Source of the DNA: Rickettsiella massiliensis 20B | Lineage (GTDB): Bacteria > Pseudomonadota > Gammaproteobacteria > Diplorickettsiales > Diplorickettsiaceae | Length of the DNA: 64,000 nucleotides | Assembly (NCBI RefSeq): GCF_000257395.1 | Contig: NZ_AJGC01000001.1 | Location: forward strand, 1 to 64,000 | Direction: 5' to 3' | In this document: positions 29,734 to 39,971 of the stretch, in pieces | How the letters are laid out: each line of letters opens with the position of its first letter | Position numbering within the stretch: the stretch's first letter is position 1 | Made by a program: the position numbers and the translations under genes | The notes under the pieces: generated by a model | What the model was told of the DNA's origin: nothing | What the model saw: only the letters and a program-made list of their open reading frames with translations | Databases searched by the model: none

Positions 29734-29762
29734 ATTTAAACTATATTAATTTATATTGTCAA
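29734..29762 (-). promoter_or_regulatory. sigma-70-type promoter of barrel gene 1
   Basis: On the minus strand, TTGACA (29762-29757), a 17-bp spacer and TTAAAT (29739-29734). The identical -35, spacing and -10 precede paralogues 2 and 3. Confidence 0.7.
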
Positions 29763-30643
29763 TAATAAAATAATTTATTTATTAATTATTTTATCTGTTA
29801 ATTATATTAAAGATATTCATTTAATAATATAATATTTAATAGATATAAAGTTTAATATGCAAATAATAAATTAATTAATATTTATTGATTTATTATCATC
29901 TATCAATAAATAATATAAATTAAATAATAAAAATACATTATGTCCTATTACATTTTTAGTAATCATTTTAAGAATAGAAACTAGACTACAACTTATAATT
30001 ATAAATTCTCATCTTAAATAAAAGATAAACCTATTTTTAGAAAATTTTCTTTCAATATTTTTATCTAAAATTATTATCAAAATGTAAATTAAAATCTAGC
30101 AAAAACTAGACCTTGTGTATGAAGTAATGACTCATTATTTATAACAAAGGTCTTTTAAATAAGTGAAGAAGATTCATTTTGACGAGAGTGACTTCTTACT
30201 TGGGTGATTCTGATCGTGTGTCAACTATCTGTAAACATATTCAGTGCTAGCGAAAAGATAAAAACGATGAAAATAAATAATTTTCTAGTGTTTTCAGATA
30301 ATAACAAAGAATCCTTTGTTAAATATAACCTTTATACTTATATATAAAAATTATTTTGTGAACTTTTTTAAATTTTATTAACCCTTACGGTGTCTGGTCA
30401 TAGGATAGAAAGAACCATTTTATATTTTATAAAAGCGTCTACTTTTATAACTACGTACACTTTAACACTTAGAGGATAAATGTAATAAAATAGTTATTTA
30501 GACGATCGAAAACACAATGTTTATTAATAGGAAAGGACATGAGCGAGTAAAAAATCAAAGAATCTGTTATGAGTATGTTTTGCTAAGAGGAAGCGTTATT
30601 TTACGCTTAGAGGATCAGTAATATAACAAGAGTTCTAAATAAG
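29763..30643. other. 880-bp AT-rich intergenic stretch, no gene seen
   Basis: No frame of useful length, RNA gene or repeat is evident. The stretch separates barrel genes 1 and 2 and could be the remains of another paralogue, but no barrel motif is readable in it. Confidence 0.5.
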
Positions 30644-30669
30644 AAAGCCCCTTGCAAGAAGGGGCTTTT
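30644..30669. terminator. terminator after barrel gene 2
   Basis: AAAGCCCCTT and AAGGGGCTTT form a perfect 10-bp stem with loop GCAAG. The stop of paralogue 2 is about 40 bases upstream on the minus strand. Confidence 0.75.
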
Positions 30670-30709
30670 GAGTAACAATTTTTATAACTTAATGGTTAGA
30701 AATGAATGA

Positions 30710-31410
30710 TTAACCAAAGTTATAAGAAAGGCCAACTGCAGCAAAGTTGATATTGCCTGCACGGTTTTTACCAATAGTATGGATATGCGTCCAAGAAGTA
30801 TCTATAGCAACGTTAGGCGTGATATCGTAACTCACCCCGACAGCGACTTCAGGCGCCCATTGGCGATTTTTAAAGCCAGCGGCATCATTAATGTCATAGC
30901 TAACTTTCTGATCTTTACCATTTTTACCGTCAATAGATAAATTGCTGGTCAGGTAAGCAACACCTAATTTGCCGTAGACATTAAAATTATTGCATATCGG
31001 TACAATACCTTTTGCCGCGAGGTCAAACGCATTCTGTGCGAATGTCATGGATGGATCTTTTAAATCAATGGCTGGATTACCCATTTTTGCACTCTCAAGG
31101 TAATTTTTTTTGAACCTAAGCGGAGATAACCCAATTCGACAGCAAAATTTTGATTAAACTGATAACCAATCGCTAAACGACCGGCTAAGCCATTATTTGC
31201 TAGATTTTTATCATTGCTATCTTTAAGTGTAAAAGAATCACCGGCAGGGAGGTTCTTTGAAATTGCGTCTAAGTCAGTTTTATGTTTCATATGCGTTTGT
31301 GCATAACCCAACTGACCCGTTACATAAACACCTGGCGCGGCGGCATTAGCTGCGGCAACACCCAGTGCAGAGGCACCAAACAGCGCTGTTATGAGTACTT
31401 TTTTAAGCAT
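30710..31410 (-). CDS. outer-membrane beta-barrel protein, paralogue 2, one frameshift
   Basis: It has the same plan as paralogue 1: signal peptide LLKKVLITALFGAS-type (starts MLKKVL), PGVYVTGQLGYAQTH, LAGRLAIGYQFNQNFAVELGYL, then after a frame change in a run of T near 31100 the rest: FDLAAKGIVPI, NVYGKLGVAYL, WAPEVAVGVSYDI, the DTSWTHIHTIGKNR motif and GLSYNFG. One base restores the frame. It is the closest relative of paralogue 1, indicating a recent duplication. Confidence 0.83.
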
Positions 31411-31431
31411 TTATTATTCTCCTACAAGAGG

Positions 31432-31443
31432 TTAACTAGTTAA
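31432..31443 (-). promoter_or_regulatory. leader palindrome of barrel gene 2
   Basis: Perfect palindrome TTAACTAGTTAA, 21 bases upstream of the start codon, identical to the one before paralogue 1 although the flanks differ. Confidence 0.5.
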
Positions 31444-31453
31444 ACAAGGCCCT

Positions 31454-31482
31454 ATTTAAGCGTTGGTAGTCTATCTTGTCAA
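31454..31482 (-). promoter_or_regulatory. sigma-70-type promoter of barrel gene 2
   Basis: TTGACA (31482-31477), 17-bp spacer, TTAAAT (31459-31454) on the minus strand; the spacer sequence differs from paralogue 1, so the boxes are conserved by selection rather than by general similarity. Confidence 0.7.
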
Positions 31483-31546
31483 GCAATGTTAACAAAAACT
31501 TATAAAGTGAAAACGATGTTTTTGTAGATTAATAGGGTTTAAAAAT

Positions 31547-31574
31547 AAAAACCCCTTGTTTACAAGGGGTTTTT
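31547..31574. terminator. bidirectional terminator after barrel gene 3
   Basis: AAAAACCCCTTGT and ACAAGGGGTTTTT form a perfect 13-bp stem with a 2-base loop, T-run on both strands. Confidence 0.85.
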
Positions 31575-31602
31575 ATCTCATGATCAGAGTAACTGATTAC
31601 AT

Positions 31603-32366
31603 TTAACCAAAGGTGTAATTAACACCGACAGCTAAGTAATTAATATTACTCGGGCGTTTGTTACCTACAGGATGAATATGCGTTAGTGAGGTATCTACTG
31701 CAATGCTGGGTGTTACATTGAAATCCATACCCACCGCAACTTCAGGTGCAAACTTGTGGCGTGCTATACCGTAATCATTATTTAACTCTCTAGTTCCATT
31801 ATTAATGGTTTCGTTATAACGACTGGTGATATAAGCGACACCTGCTTTTCCATAAAGATTCACTCGTTCTGTAATCGGATAGCTCGCTTTACCGGCAAGA
31901 TCAATTACGCTTTGTTGGTCAACTTTTTTGTAATCCTCGCTGGCTTCAGTCTTTTTTCTTAAGGCAAGATAACCGGCTTCTACAGCAAAGTTTTTATTGA
32001 TTTGATAACCAATATTTACTCGGCCAGCGAGACCGTCATTATTAACAAAAAATGATTGATTTGGAACAGAAGATTCACCATAACCGACTTGCGCACCGAC
32101 ATATAAACCTGCAGGTAAACCGTGATGCTCTGAGGGGTTAGAAATGGTTTGTGCGGGCACCGTTGCTGACATGTCTTCTACGTTTGACGGTGCTTGTTCC
32201 GTTTTATTAGCTGATTTCAGCTTTTTTTTGTATGAGCGTGATGATGCGTTTTAGCATGAAGTGGCTTAGTTGCTGGCGTAGCGGTTGAAGCGACCTCCGC
32301 GTTGGCATTTACCAGCGCAAGAATGGAAACACCCAGCACGCTTGTCATTATTACTTTTTTCATCAT
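31603..32366 (-). CDS. outer-membrane beta-barrel protein, paralogue 3, one frameshift
   Basis: The N-terminus (MMKKVIMTSVLGVSILALVNANA signal region, split here as a motif near 32366-32300) is followed by a Thr/His-rich linker with HAKTHHHAH, a frame change at ~32225 in a run of A, and then the barrel: PAGLYVGAQVGYGES, LAGRVNIGYQINKNFAVEAGYL, LYGKAGVAYI, FAPEVAVGMDF, DTSLTHIHPVG and GVNYTFG. The His-rich segment is unlike paralogues 1 and 2 and could bind metal or be surface-exposed. The shared promoter precedes it. Confidence 0.8.
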
Positions 32367-32409
32367 TGTTATTATCTTCTCCAGAGAGATTTTCTAATCA
32401 GAAGAGGGT

Positions 32410-32438
32410 ATTTAATCGTTTGTGAGGAAATTTGTCAA
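32410..32438 (-). promoter_or_regulatory. sigma-70-type promoter of barrel gene 3
   Basis: TTGACA (32438-32433), 17-bp spacer, TTAAAT (32415-32410) on the minus strand: same boxes and spacing as paralogues 1 and 2. The TTAACTAGTTAA palindrome is absent here. Confidence 0.68.
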
Positions 32439-32567
32439 TTTTTCTAGGATAAACAAGGTAAAACTGAAAGAAAAAAGCAGATTTTTGACTTTTCTAACCA
32501 TCTTTTATTTATAAAAAGATCATTTATTAGATAAAAATATTAATTTAAGAAATAAATTTATCAGTTC

Positions 32568-33239
32568 TTAACCTAAATAATAGTACAATCCTAAAGAATA
32601 GAAATCGATGCTCGGCCGGTAGGGTAACCCACGAATGGCTTGTAGGCGATGCCAAGAAAAATCTACGGCAATTTCAGGAAAAATAGAATAACGAATACCT
32701 ATTCCAAATATAGGTTCTAAGGTGGGTGGGTAACGTTTTCCCGCGAGGCTAAACTCGCTGGGTCCCGTAGTACCGGCCACATGGCCTCCGCCTTTTGTAT
32801 TGCCAGGATGAAAATAGGCTACCCCGAGTGTGGCATATAGATTGAGATGGGGTTGAATCGGAATTATTTTTTTAGCTACCAAATCCCAGGCAAAGCCTTC
32901 AACATCACCATTCAAAGAATAGTGATCTGAGGTGACATACTCATCAAGAACAGTATGTTGTAGCGCTTGCCAACCCATTTCAACGGCCAAATCTGATTTA
33001 AATAGATAACTGATGCTCGCACGTGTTGAAGCAACAAAGTGTTGGAAATACGCTTGTGATGGAAACGGCACCCGATTTTTATAAACTTCAACTAGATCGT
33101 CTACCTTCATATGTGTATTGGCGTAACCATTTTGTAAACCGGTATATCAACCCGGTCGTTCGGCATGAGAGGATATCGATAAATTGATGAGAAGAAGTAA
33201 AGTAGCGCTGAGAACAGTGATTTTTTTAAATGAAGTCAT
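32568..33239 (-). CDS. outer-membrane beta-barrel protein, paralogue 4, in-frame TGA
   Basis: ATG 33239 opens a signal peptide (TSFKKITVLSATLLLLINLS) in the same frame as the barrel, but a TGA at 33149-33147 interrupts it at the position after PG where the other copies have Ile, Val or Leu (PG-x-Y). Downstream: NGYANTH, ASISYLFKSDLAVEMGW, LYATLGVAYF, PIFGIGIRYSI, VDFSWHRLQ and LGLYYYLG. A single base change (for example TTA to TGA) explains it: nonsense mutation or base error. Copies 4 and 5 form a divergent subgroup. The TTGACA-17-TTAAAT promoter is not seen. Confidence 0.72.
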
Positions 33240-33388
33240 CCGATTCTTCTTATCGTGTATGAAAAAAATGAAGCCAAATTATTTCGCTGTGAGCAAATAT
33301 ATGATTAATTAATGAATTTATTTAATCAATTTTAAAGCATAAGTAAACTTCGTATCAACCTATTTTTTTAAATAAATAGTTACGGTGG

Positions 33389-33989
33389 TTAACCAAAATA
33401 ATAGGCGAAGCCAATCGAATAAAAGTCTGCGCTGGGTGTTTTATTATCGTTGCCGTGTAGATTTTGCAAGCGCATCCAAGACAAATCAATGGGTAGGCTG
33501 GGTGAGATATCATAACTTAAACCCAAGCCAAACACAGGATCCCAGCTGTCTGCATAATCCAAATAGTGGCGTTCATTAACAAACGCTTCGCCACTGGCTT
33601 TTAAACAAGCTAAACCGAGGCGACCATAAAAAGTGAGATTGGTTGACAGGGCTAACATCGGTTTAACCGCGATATCAATCGCTTTTTCCCCTAATGAAAC
33701 TTCTTTATTCACATGGCCGCCCACCTGATAAAACCGTGCATTTGAAAATTGCAGATAGCCTAATTCAATGGCCATATTTTTGATTAAACTGATAACCCAC
33801 TGCAAACCGACCACTTAAATCAGCGTGTTCTACCGATAAGGCCGCTGCATCTTGTTCATTGACATGGGTATTCCCTGAGCCGATCTGTCCTAGCAAATAG
33901 ATGCCCGGAATACTCGCTTGCAGGGGAAGTGGAAGGCTAAAAAGTGTAGAACAACCAAAGAGTATGGTACGGATTTTTCTTGGTAACAT
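33389..33989 (-). CDS. outer-membrane beta-barrel protein, paralogue 5, one frameshift
   Basis: ATG 33989 follows GGAGG at a good distance. Signal peptide LPRKIRTILFGCSTLFSLPL, then PGIYLLGQIGSGNTH, DLSGRFAVGYQFNQK, a frame change near 33780 in a T run, MAIELGYLQFSN, LTFYGRLGLACL, PVFGLGLSYDI, IDLSWMRLQNLHG and IGFAYYFG. It is most like paralogue 4 (SWxRLQ). It is divergent from ubiA. Confidence 0.78.
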
Positions 33990-34109
33990 GGTCAGTGAGC
34001 CTCCTGGCAAAACGAGCGTTTACGGGAACCTTTTTTATCGATATCTAAAAACCTATTCCATGAAGAGAGAGGATTTGCATTTAACAATGAGTATTATAGG
34101 ATACCTTTT

Positions 34110-34930
34110 ATGAACCAGCTATTTTCTCTCAAACCGTATGCACAGCTTTTGCGACTCCATCAACCGATTGGCACGCTCTTATTGCTTTGGCCAACGCTTT
34201 GGGCGCTTTGGATTGCAGGCAAGGGGCATCCCGGATGGGAAAATCTATTTTTTTTAGTAGCGGTGTTTTTTTGATGCGCTCGTTAGGGTGTGTTGCAAAT
34301 GATATTGCGGATCGTAAATGGGATGGTCAAGTCAAACGTACCCAACAGCGCCCTTTAGCCACACAAGCAATTTCTTTAAACGCTGCGCTTGTTCTGCAGT
34401 TGAATCGTTTTACTTTTCAATTGGCATGGGTTGGTTTGGGATTAACCTTGATCTATCCTTACGCAAAACGTTTTACTTATTGGCCGCAAGTGATTCTCGG
34501 ATTGACGTTTTCTTGGGGAATTCCGATGGCGTTTGCTGCACAAATCAATCAGGTCCCGCTTTTTGCATGGTTGCTTTATGTGAGTGCTTCGTCATGGCCG
34601 CTGGCTTATGATACGATTTATGCCATGGTCGATCGAGAAGACGACCAAAAAGTAGGGATTAAATCCACCGCAATTCGTCTTTATCAACGGGAAACCCAGT
34701 TTATTGCCGCTGTCCAAATGACATTTATTCTCAGTTTGTTTGGCTTAGGGCGATGGTTAGGTTTCTCCAGTGCGTATTACGTCGGTTTATTGGGTGCGAC
34801 GGGATTATTCGTGTATCAACAGTATTTAATTCAAGAACGTATCCCGGAGCACTGTTTTAAAGCCTTTCTCAATAACGCGTGGGTAGGGGCGTTGATTTTT
34901 CTAGGGATTTATTTTGGGATGCCTTCCTAA
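34110..34930 (+). CDS. ubiA: 4-hydroxybenzoate octaprenyltransferase UbiA, frameshifted, one segment short
   Basis: UbiA prenylates 4-hydroxybenzoate in the inner membrane for ubiquinone. The start [18 protein letters not shown] is family-typical. After a frame change in the T runs at ~34240-34270 the two Asp-rich motifs follow: NDIADRKWD (first prenyl-diphosphate Mg site) and [13 protein letters not shown] (second). Between QRPLATQAI and LIYPYAKR about 14 residues, most of one membrane helix, are missing compared with E. coli. ATG 34110 is the only family-like start. ubiC is not beside it. Confidence 0.9.
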
Positions 34931-35464
<534 letters not shown>

Positions 35465-35498
35465 TACGGCTTTTTGTAGTAAAGTAGATCCATCATAA

Positions 35499-35795
<297 letters not shown>

Positions 35796-35895
35796 GAAAG
35801 AGTGGGAGATTAAGTGGAAACGGAGTTGTTTTTTCCCTATTGAGCCCGCATAATACGCATCTTTCGCAATTCCTTAATTACTCAGAGGGCCTCTT

Positions 35896-36072
35896 ATGGC
35901 AGTACAAAAATCACGAAAATCTCGTTCAAAACGAGGCATGCGTCGTGCACATGATGCATTAACTTCTCCTTCCTTGGCGATTGATTCGGCCAGTGGTGAA
36001 ACCCATTTGCGTCATCATGTTACAAAAGATGGCTATTATCGTGGAAAAAAAGTACTAAAAGACAAGGAATAA
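35896..36072 (+). CDS. rpmF: 50S ribosomal protein L32
   Basis: The 58-residue protein starts [19 protein letters not shown], the invariable L32 N-terminus, and ends with [23 protein letters not shown] precedes the ATG. It starts the conserved rpmF-plsX-fab operon; plsX begins 9 bases after its stop. The DUF177/yceD gene that usually stands before rpmF is absent. Confidence 0.96.
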   Translation: MAVQKSRKSRSKRGMRRAHDALTSPSLAIDSASGETHLRHHVTKDGYYRGKKVLKDKE

Positions 36073-36081
36073 GCTTCTTAA

Positions 36082-37142
36082 ATGTCTTGTTATACCTTAG
36101 CGATTGATGCAATGGGGGGCGATTATGGCCCTTCTGTCACATTACCCGCCGCCTTGATGGCAATCAAAGCCGACCCGGCGCTGACAATTACCTTAGTCGG
36201 CAATGAGGCGGCTTTACAACAAGCGTTCACTCAGGCAACCCAGCAATCGGTTTGGCCAGAACGGCTAAAAATCCAAATGGCTTCCCAAGTGGTGGCCATG
36301 GATGAACCCCCAGCACAAGCCCTGCGTACGAAGAAAGACTCGTCTATGCGGGTCGCGATTAATCTTGTTAAATCTGGGCAAGCGCGGGCTTGTGTGAGTG
36401 CTGGAAATACTGGCGCATTGATGGCGACGGCCCGATTCGTGTTGGGTACCTTACCTGGAATTGATCGACCCGCTATTTCTGCAATGTTGCCTACGTTGCA
36501 AGAACAATCCAAAGTACGCATTCTCGATCTGGGTGCAAATGTTGATTCGCCACCTGAATCACTTTTGCAGTTTGCGGTGATGGGATCCGTTTTAAGCGAG
36601 TTTGTCGATAACATTCCTCATCCCCGTGTCGGCTTACTGAACATTGGGTCGGCTTACTGAACATTGGTTCTGAAGAAATTAAGGGAAATGAACAGGTTAA
36701 AAAAGCCGCTGAAATGCTTAAAAATAGCTCTATTCATTATATTGGGTATGTTGAAGGGGATGCGATCTACCAAGGCGTTGCTGATGTGATTGTTTGCGAT
36801 GGTTTTGTCGGCAATGTGGCATTGAAGGTGACTGAAGGGGTAGCCCAGCTGATTGGGCATTATATCAAGCGTTCTTTTAGCCGTAATTGGTTTTCTAAGC
36901 TATCTGGGCTCTTGGCGTTACGTGTATTGCAGCATTTGCGAAAACAGGTGGATCCCGCACACTACAATGGTGCGAGTTTAATCGGTTTAAAAGGTACCGT
37001 AGTGAAAAGTCATGGTAGCGCAAATATTGTTGCGTTTAATAATGCAATTAATGAAGCCGTTTCTGAAGTTAAAAAAAATATTCCCGAACAAATTCAAGAC
37101 CAAGTTTCTCGATTACTACGCGAATCGCGTGATACATTATGA
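36082..37142 (+). CDS. plsX: phosphate acyltransferase PlsX, broken by a 20-bp duplication
   Basis: PlsX makes acyl-phosphate from acyl-ACP for phospholipid synthesis. It starts [19 protein letters not shown] and has [26 protein letters not shown] and [10 protein letters not shown]. At 36631-36670 a 20-bp unit is repeated and throws the frame; removing one copy gives [19 protein letters not shown], exactly the family text. The C-terminal part ([16 protein letters not shown]) is normal. The TGA overlaps the fabH ATG. Confidence 0.93.
36631..36670 (+). repeat. 20-bp tandem duplication in plsX
   Basis: The unit GGCTTACTGAACATTGGGTC at 36631-36650 is followed by the same 20 bases with one difference (36651-36670). 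It shifts the frame of an essential-type gene. Confidence 0.9.
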
Positions 37143-38089
37143 TTTTTTCAAAAATTGAAGGTACTGGGTCCTACCTGCCTAAAAATATTCTGACCAATGC
37201 CGATTTAATGGCAAAAGGGATAGAGACCTCCCATGAATGGATTGTTACGCGGACAGGGATTCATCAACGTCATGTTGTCAATGCAGAAGAGACAACGGCG
37301 ACCATGGCCGTCGCCGCGGCGCAGCAGGCTTTATATGCGGCACAGTGCACGGCGCAAGAAATTGAACTCATTATTGTGGCCACCAGTACACCTGATCGTT
37401 TTTTTCCAAGTACTGCCTGTTTAGTTCAAGCCACTTTAGGGGTGGATGGTTGTCCAGCTTTTGATGTTGTGGCCGCATGTTCTGGTTTTAATTATGCGTT
37501 GAGTGTTGCGGATCAATTTATTCGTAATGGCCAGGTGAAAACGGCGTTAGTCATCGGCAGTGAAACCATGTCGAGTATTGTCAATTGGCAAGACCGCTCG
37601 ACTTGTATCCTTTTTGGGGATGGCGCCGGCGCCGTTGTCTTAAAAGCGGCGTCGGAACCAGGCATTATCTCAACGCACCTGAAGGCGGCAGGTTCGCATA
37701 AAGATTTATTGTACTTAGGAACTGGATTACGCGATGAAGAAGCGTATTTAGTGATGGAAGGGCGTGAAATCTTTAAATTAGCCGTTAAGAATTTGAGTAG
37801 TATTTTGGATGAAACGTTGCAAGCCAATGGAATCAAACCAGAAGAAATCGATTGGCTCATTCCGCATCAAGCGAATTTACGTATTATTAAGGCGATGGCG
37901 CAAAAATTAGCGATGCCTATGGAAAAGGTTATTGTCACCGTCGACCAACATGGGAACACTTCGGCCGCCTCAATTCCGTTAGCTTTGGATCAATCAGTTC
38001 GGGATGGGCGCTTACAACGAGGACAGTTGTTTTTAATGGAAAGTTTTGGTGCCGGGCTTGCTTGGGGATCCGCTTTAGTACGTTACTAA
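37139..38089 (+). CDS. fabH: 3-oxoacyl-ACP synthase III FabH
   Basis: FabH starts fatty-acid synthesis by condensing acetyl-CoA with malonyl-ACP. The 316-residue thiolase-fold protein has the catalytic Cys in VVAACSGFNYAL (~112), His in LIPHQANLRII (~243) and Asn in HGNTSAASIPLAL (~273). It is intact and lies between plsX and fabD in the standard order. Confidence 0.97.
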   Translation: MIFSKIEGTGSYLPKNILTNADLMAKGIETSHEWIVTRTGIHQRHVVNAEETTATMAVAAAQQALYAAQCTAQEIELIIVATSTPDRFFPSTACLVQATLGVDGCPAFDVVAACSGFNYALSVADQFIRNGQVKTALVIGSETMSSIVNWQDRSTCILFGDGAGAVVLKAASEPGIISTHLKAAGSHKDLLYLGTGLRDEEAYLVMEGREIFKLAVKNLSSILDETLQANGIKPEEIDWLIPHQANLRIIKAMAQKLAMPMEKVIVTVDQHGNTSAASIPLALDQSVRDGRLQRGQLFLMESFGAGLAWGSALVRY

Positions 38090-38140
38090 CACCTATGCGC
38101 TGTGCGTATATTTAAATAATCTCCAAATATAATAGAAATT

Positions 38141-39076
38141 ATGTCAAAAAAAATTGCATTTGTTTTTCCAGGTCAAGGGTCACAATCGGTGGGTATGTTA
38201 TCCGTTTTAGCAGCGAAACATCCCATTATTCAGGATACGTTTGCACAAGCTTCAGCCATATTGGGTTACGATCTTTGGCATTTAAGCCAGAATGGCCCAG
38301 AAGAAACGCTTAATCAAACTGAAATGACACAACCTATTTTATTTTGTGCAGATGTGGCGATTTGGCGATTATGGCAACAAGAAAAAGGTCCACAGCCTAC
38401 ATTAATGACTGGACACAGTTTAGGTGAATATGCCGCGTTAGCGTGTGCCGACGCAATCGATTTTGTGACAGGATTGCATCTTGTTAAGGAACGTGGGCGT
38501 TTGATGCAAGAAGCTGTTCCGGAAGGAAAGGGCGCAATGTTGGCGGTCATCGGATTGGATGTTGAACCCTTGCAGGCGCTTTGCCAAACGGTTGCGCAAG
38601 GTCAAGTGTTAGCGCCCGCAAATTACAATGCGCCCGGACAGATTGTGGTCGCAGGAGAAACGGAAGCGATTGAACGCTTATTTCTCGCGGCGAAACAGGC
38701 TGGAGCAAAGCTTGTTAAGCGTGTCGCGATGAGTGTGCCTTCGCATTGTGAGTTAATGAAACCGGCCGCACAAAAATTAGCGCATTATTTACAGGGAGTG
38801 ACTATCCACACCCCTACGTTATCCGTACTCAATAATGTCGATATTCGTGTAGAGAGCAAATCAGAACGTATCAAAGACGCATTGGTACGCCAGCTCTATC
38901 ATCCCATACGTTGGGTAGAGCTGGTTCAGTCTTGTGTAGCACAAGGTATTGAACTGATCGTAGAATGTGGACCCGCCAAAGTCTTGGCAGGATTAAATAA
39001 ACGGATTACCTCGATTCCAACACTGTCTATTCAAGGGCCTGAAAGTTTTGCTTTGGCCTTACAGGAGAGTCAATGA
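38141..39076 (+). CDS. fabD: malonyl-CoA--ACP transacylase FabD
   Basis: FabD moves malonyl from CoA to ACP. The 311-residue protein has the FPGQGSQSVGM start, the nucleophile elbow TGHSLGEYAAL (Ser ~92), Arg of KERGRLMQEA and the catalytic His in VPSHCELM (~201). It is intact; its stop overlaps the fabG start (ATGA). Confidence 0.97.
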   Translation: MSKKIAFVFPGQGSQSVGMLSVLAAKHPIIQDTFAQASAILGYDLWHLSQNGPEETLNQTEMTQPILFCADVAIWRLWQQEKGPQPTLMTGHSLGEYAALACADAIDFVTGLHLVKERGRLMQEAVPEGKGAMLAVIGLDVEPLQALCQTVAQGQVLAPANYNAPGQIVVAGETEAIERLFLAAKQAGAKLVKRVAMSVPSHCELMKPAAQKLAHYLQGVTIHTPTLSVLNNVDIRVESKSERIKDALVRQLYHPIRWVELVQSCVAQGIELIVECGPAKVLAGLNKRITSIPTLSIQGPESFALALQESQ

Positions 39077-39840
39077 ACACGTTAGGTTTACAAAATAGAA
39101 CCGCCTTAGTTACGGGTGCAAGCCGTGGGATTGGGCAGGCAATCGCCTTAGAATTAGCAAAGCAGGGTGCCCGCGTTGCGGGGACTGCGACAACGGAAGC
39201 CGGCGCACACGCGATCACTGATTTTTTTAAAAAGCACCATCTCTCTGGGCAAGGTTTTGTGTTAGACGTCAGTGATGCGCAATCAAGAGAACAGTTAGCC
39301 AATGAGATGAAGCATTTTGGTCAACCCGAAATTTTGGTGAATAATGCTGGGATTACGAATAATGCTGGGATTACGCGTGATACCCTTTTATTGCGCATGA
39401 ATTCTGCACAATGGGATGCGGTGATTGCGACAAATTTAACAGCGGTTTTTCATTTAACACAATCATATTTAAAAAATATGCTCAAAACCCATTTTGGACG
39501 AATTATTAACATTGCTTCAATTGTTGGCAGTACAGGTAATCCCGGCCAAGCCAATTATGCCGCTGCCAAAGCTGGACTAATTGGCTTTACAAAAACCTTG
39601 GCACAGGAAGTGGCTTCCCGTAATATTACGGCCAATGTTATTGCACCAGGATTTATCGAAACCGATATGACGGCACAATTAACAGAGAAACAAAAAGAAG
39701 CGCTATTATTAAAAATTCCATCCGGTCGATTAGGTCAGCCGCAAGATATTGCACAAGCCTGTTTATTTTTGGCTTCATCCTGGGCAGGCTATATCACAGG
39801 ACAAACACTGCATGTTAATGGCGGTATGTTCATGAATTGA
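39073..39840 (+). CDS. fabG: 3-oxoacyl-ACP reductase FabG with a six-residue duplication
   Basis: FabG is the NADPH-dependent SDR that reduces 3-oxoacyl-ACP. The cofactor loop TGASRGIGQAIA, catalytic Ser (IVGSTG), YAAAKAG (Tyr-Lys, ~160-166) and NVIAPGFIETDM are present. The structural NNAG motif occurs twice: NNAGITNNAGITRD, caused by an exact 18-bp duplication at 39340-39375. Other FabG proteins have one copy. In a real protein it would insert six residues after strand 4 beside the active site. Confidence 0.95.
   Translation: MNTLGLQNRTALVTGASRGIGQAIALELAKQGARVAGTATTEAGAHAITDFFKKHHLSGQGFVLDVSDAQSREQLANEMKHFGQPEILVNNAGITNNAGITRDTLLLRMNSAQWDAVIATNLTAVFHLTQSYLKNMLKTHFGRIINIASIVGSTGNPGQANYAAAKAGLIGFTKTLAQEVASRNITANVIAPGFIETDMTAQLTEKQKEALLLKIPSGRLGQPQDIAQACLFLASSWAGYITGQTLHVNGGMFMN
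39340..39375 (+). repeat. 18-bp tandem duplication in fabG
   Basis: AATAATGCTGGGATTACG occurs twice without gap (39340-39357 and 39358-39375), exact, keeping the frame and duplicating Asn-Asn-Ala-Gly-Ile-Thr. Confidence 0.93.
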
Positions 39841-39971
39841 ACAAAACAAAAAGCACCGATCGATACGCTGATTTTTCGTTAAATAATAGCGTATTATTAA
39901 AAGTAACTTGTGTTCAGAATAAAATTGAATAAACTAACTACAGTTTTTATTACTATATGAGGAGAATTCTA

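Noticed and set aside
28684-34110. Phase-variable inversion or phage region
   Set aside because: No recombinase, inverted flanks or phage genes were seen around the barrel array.
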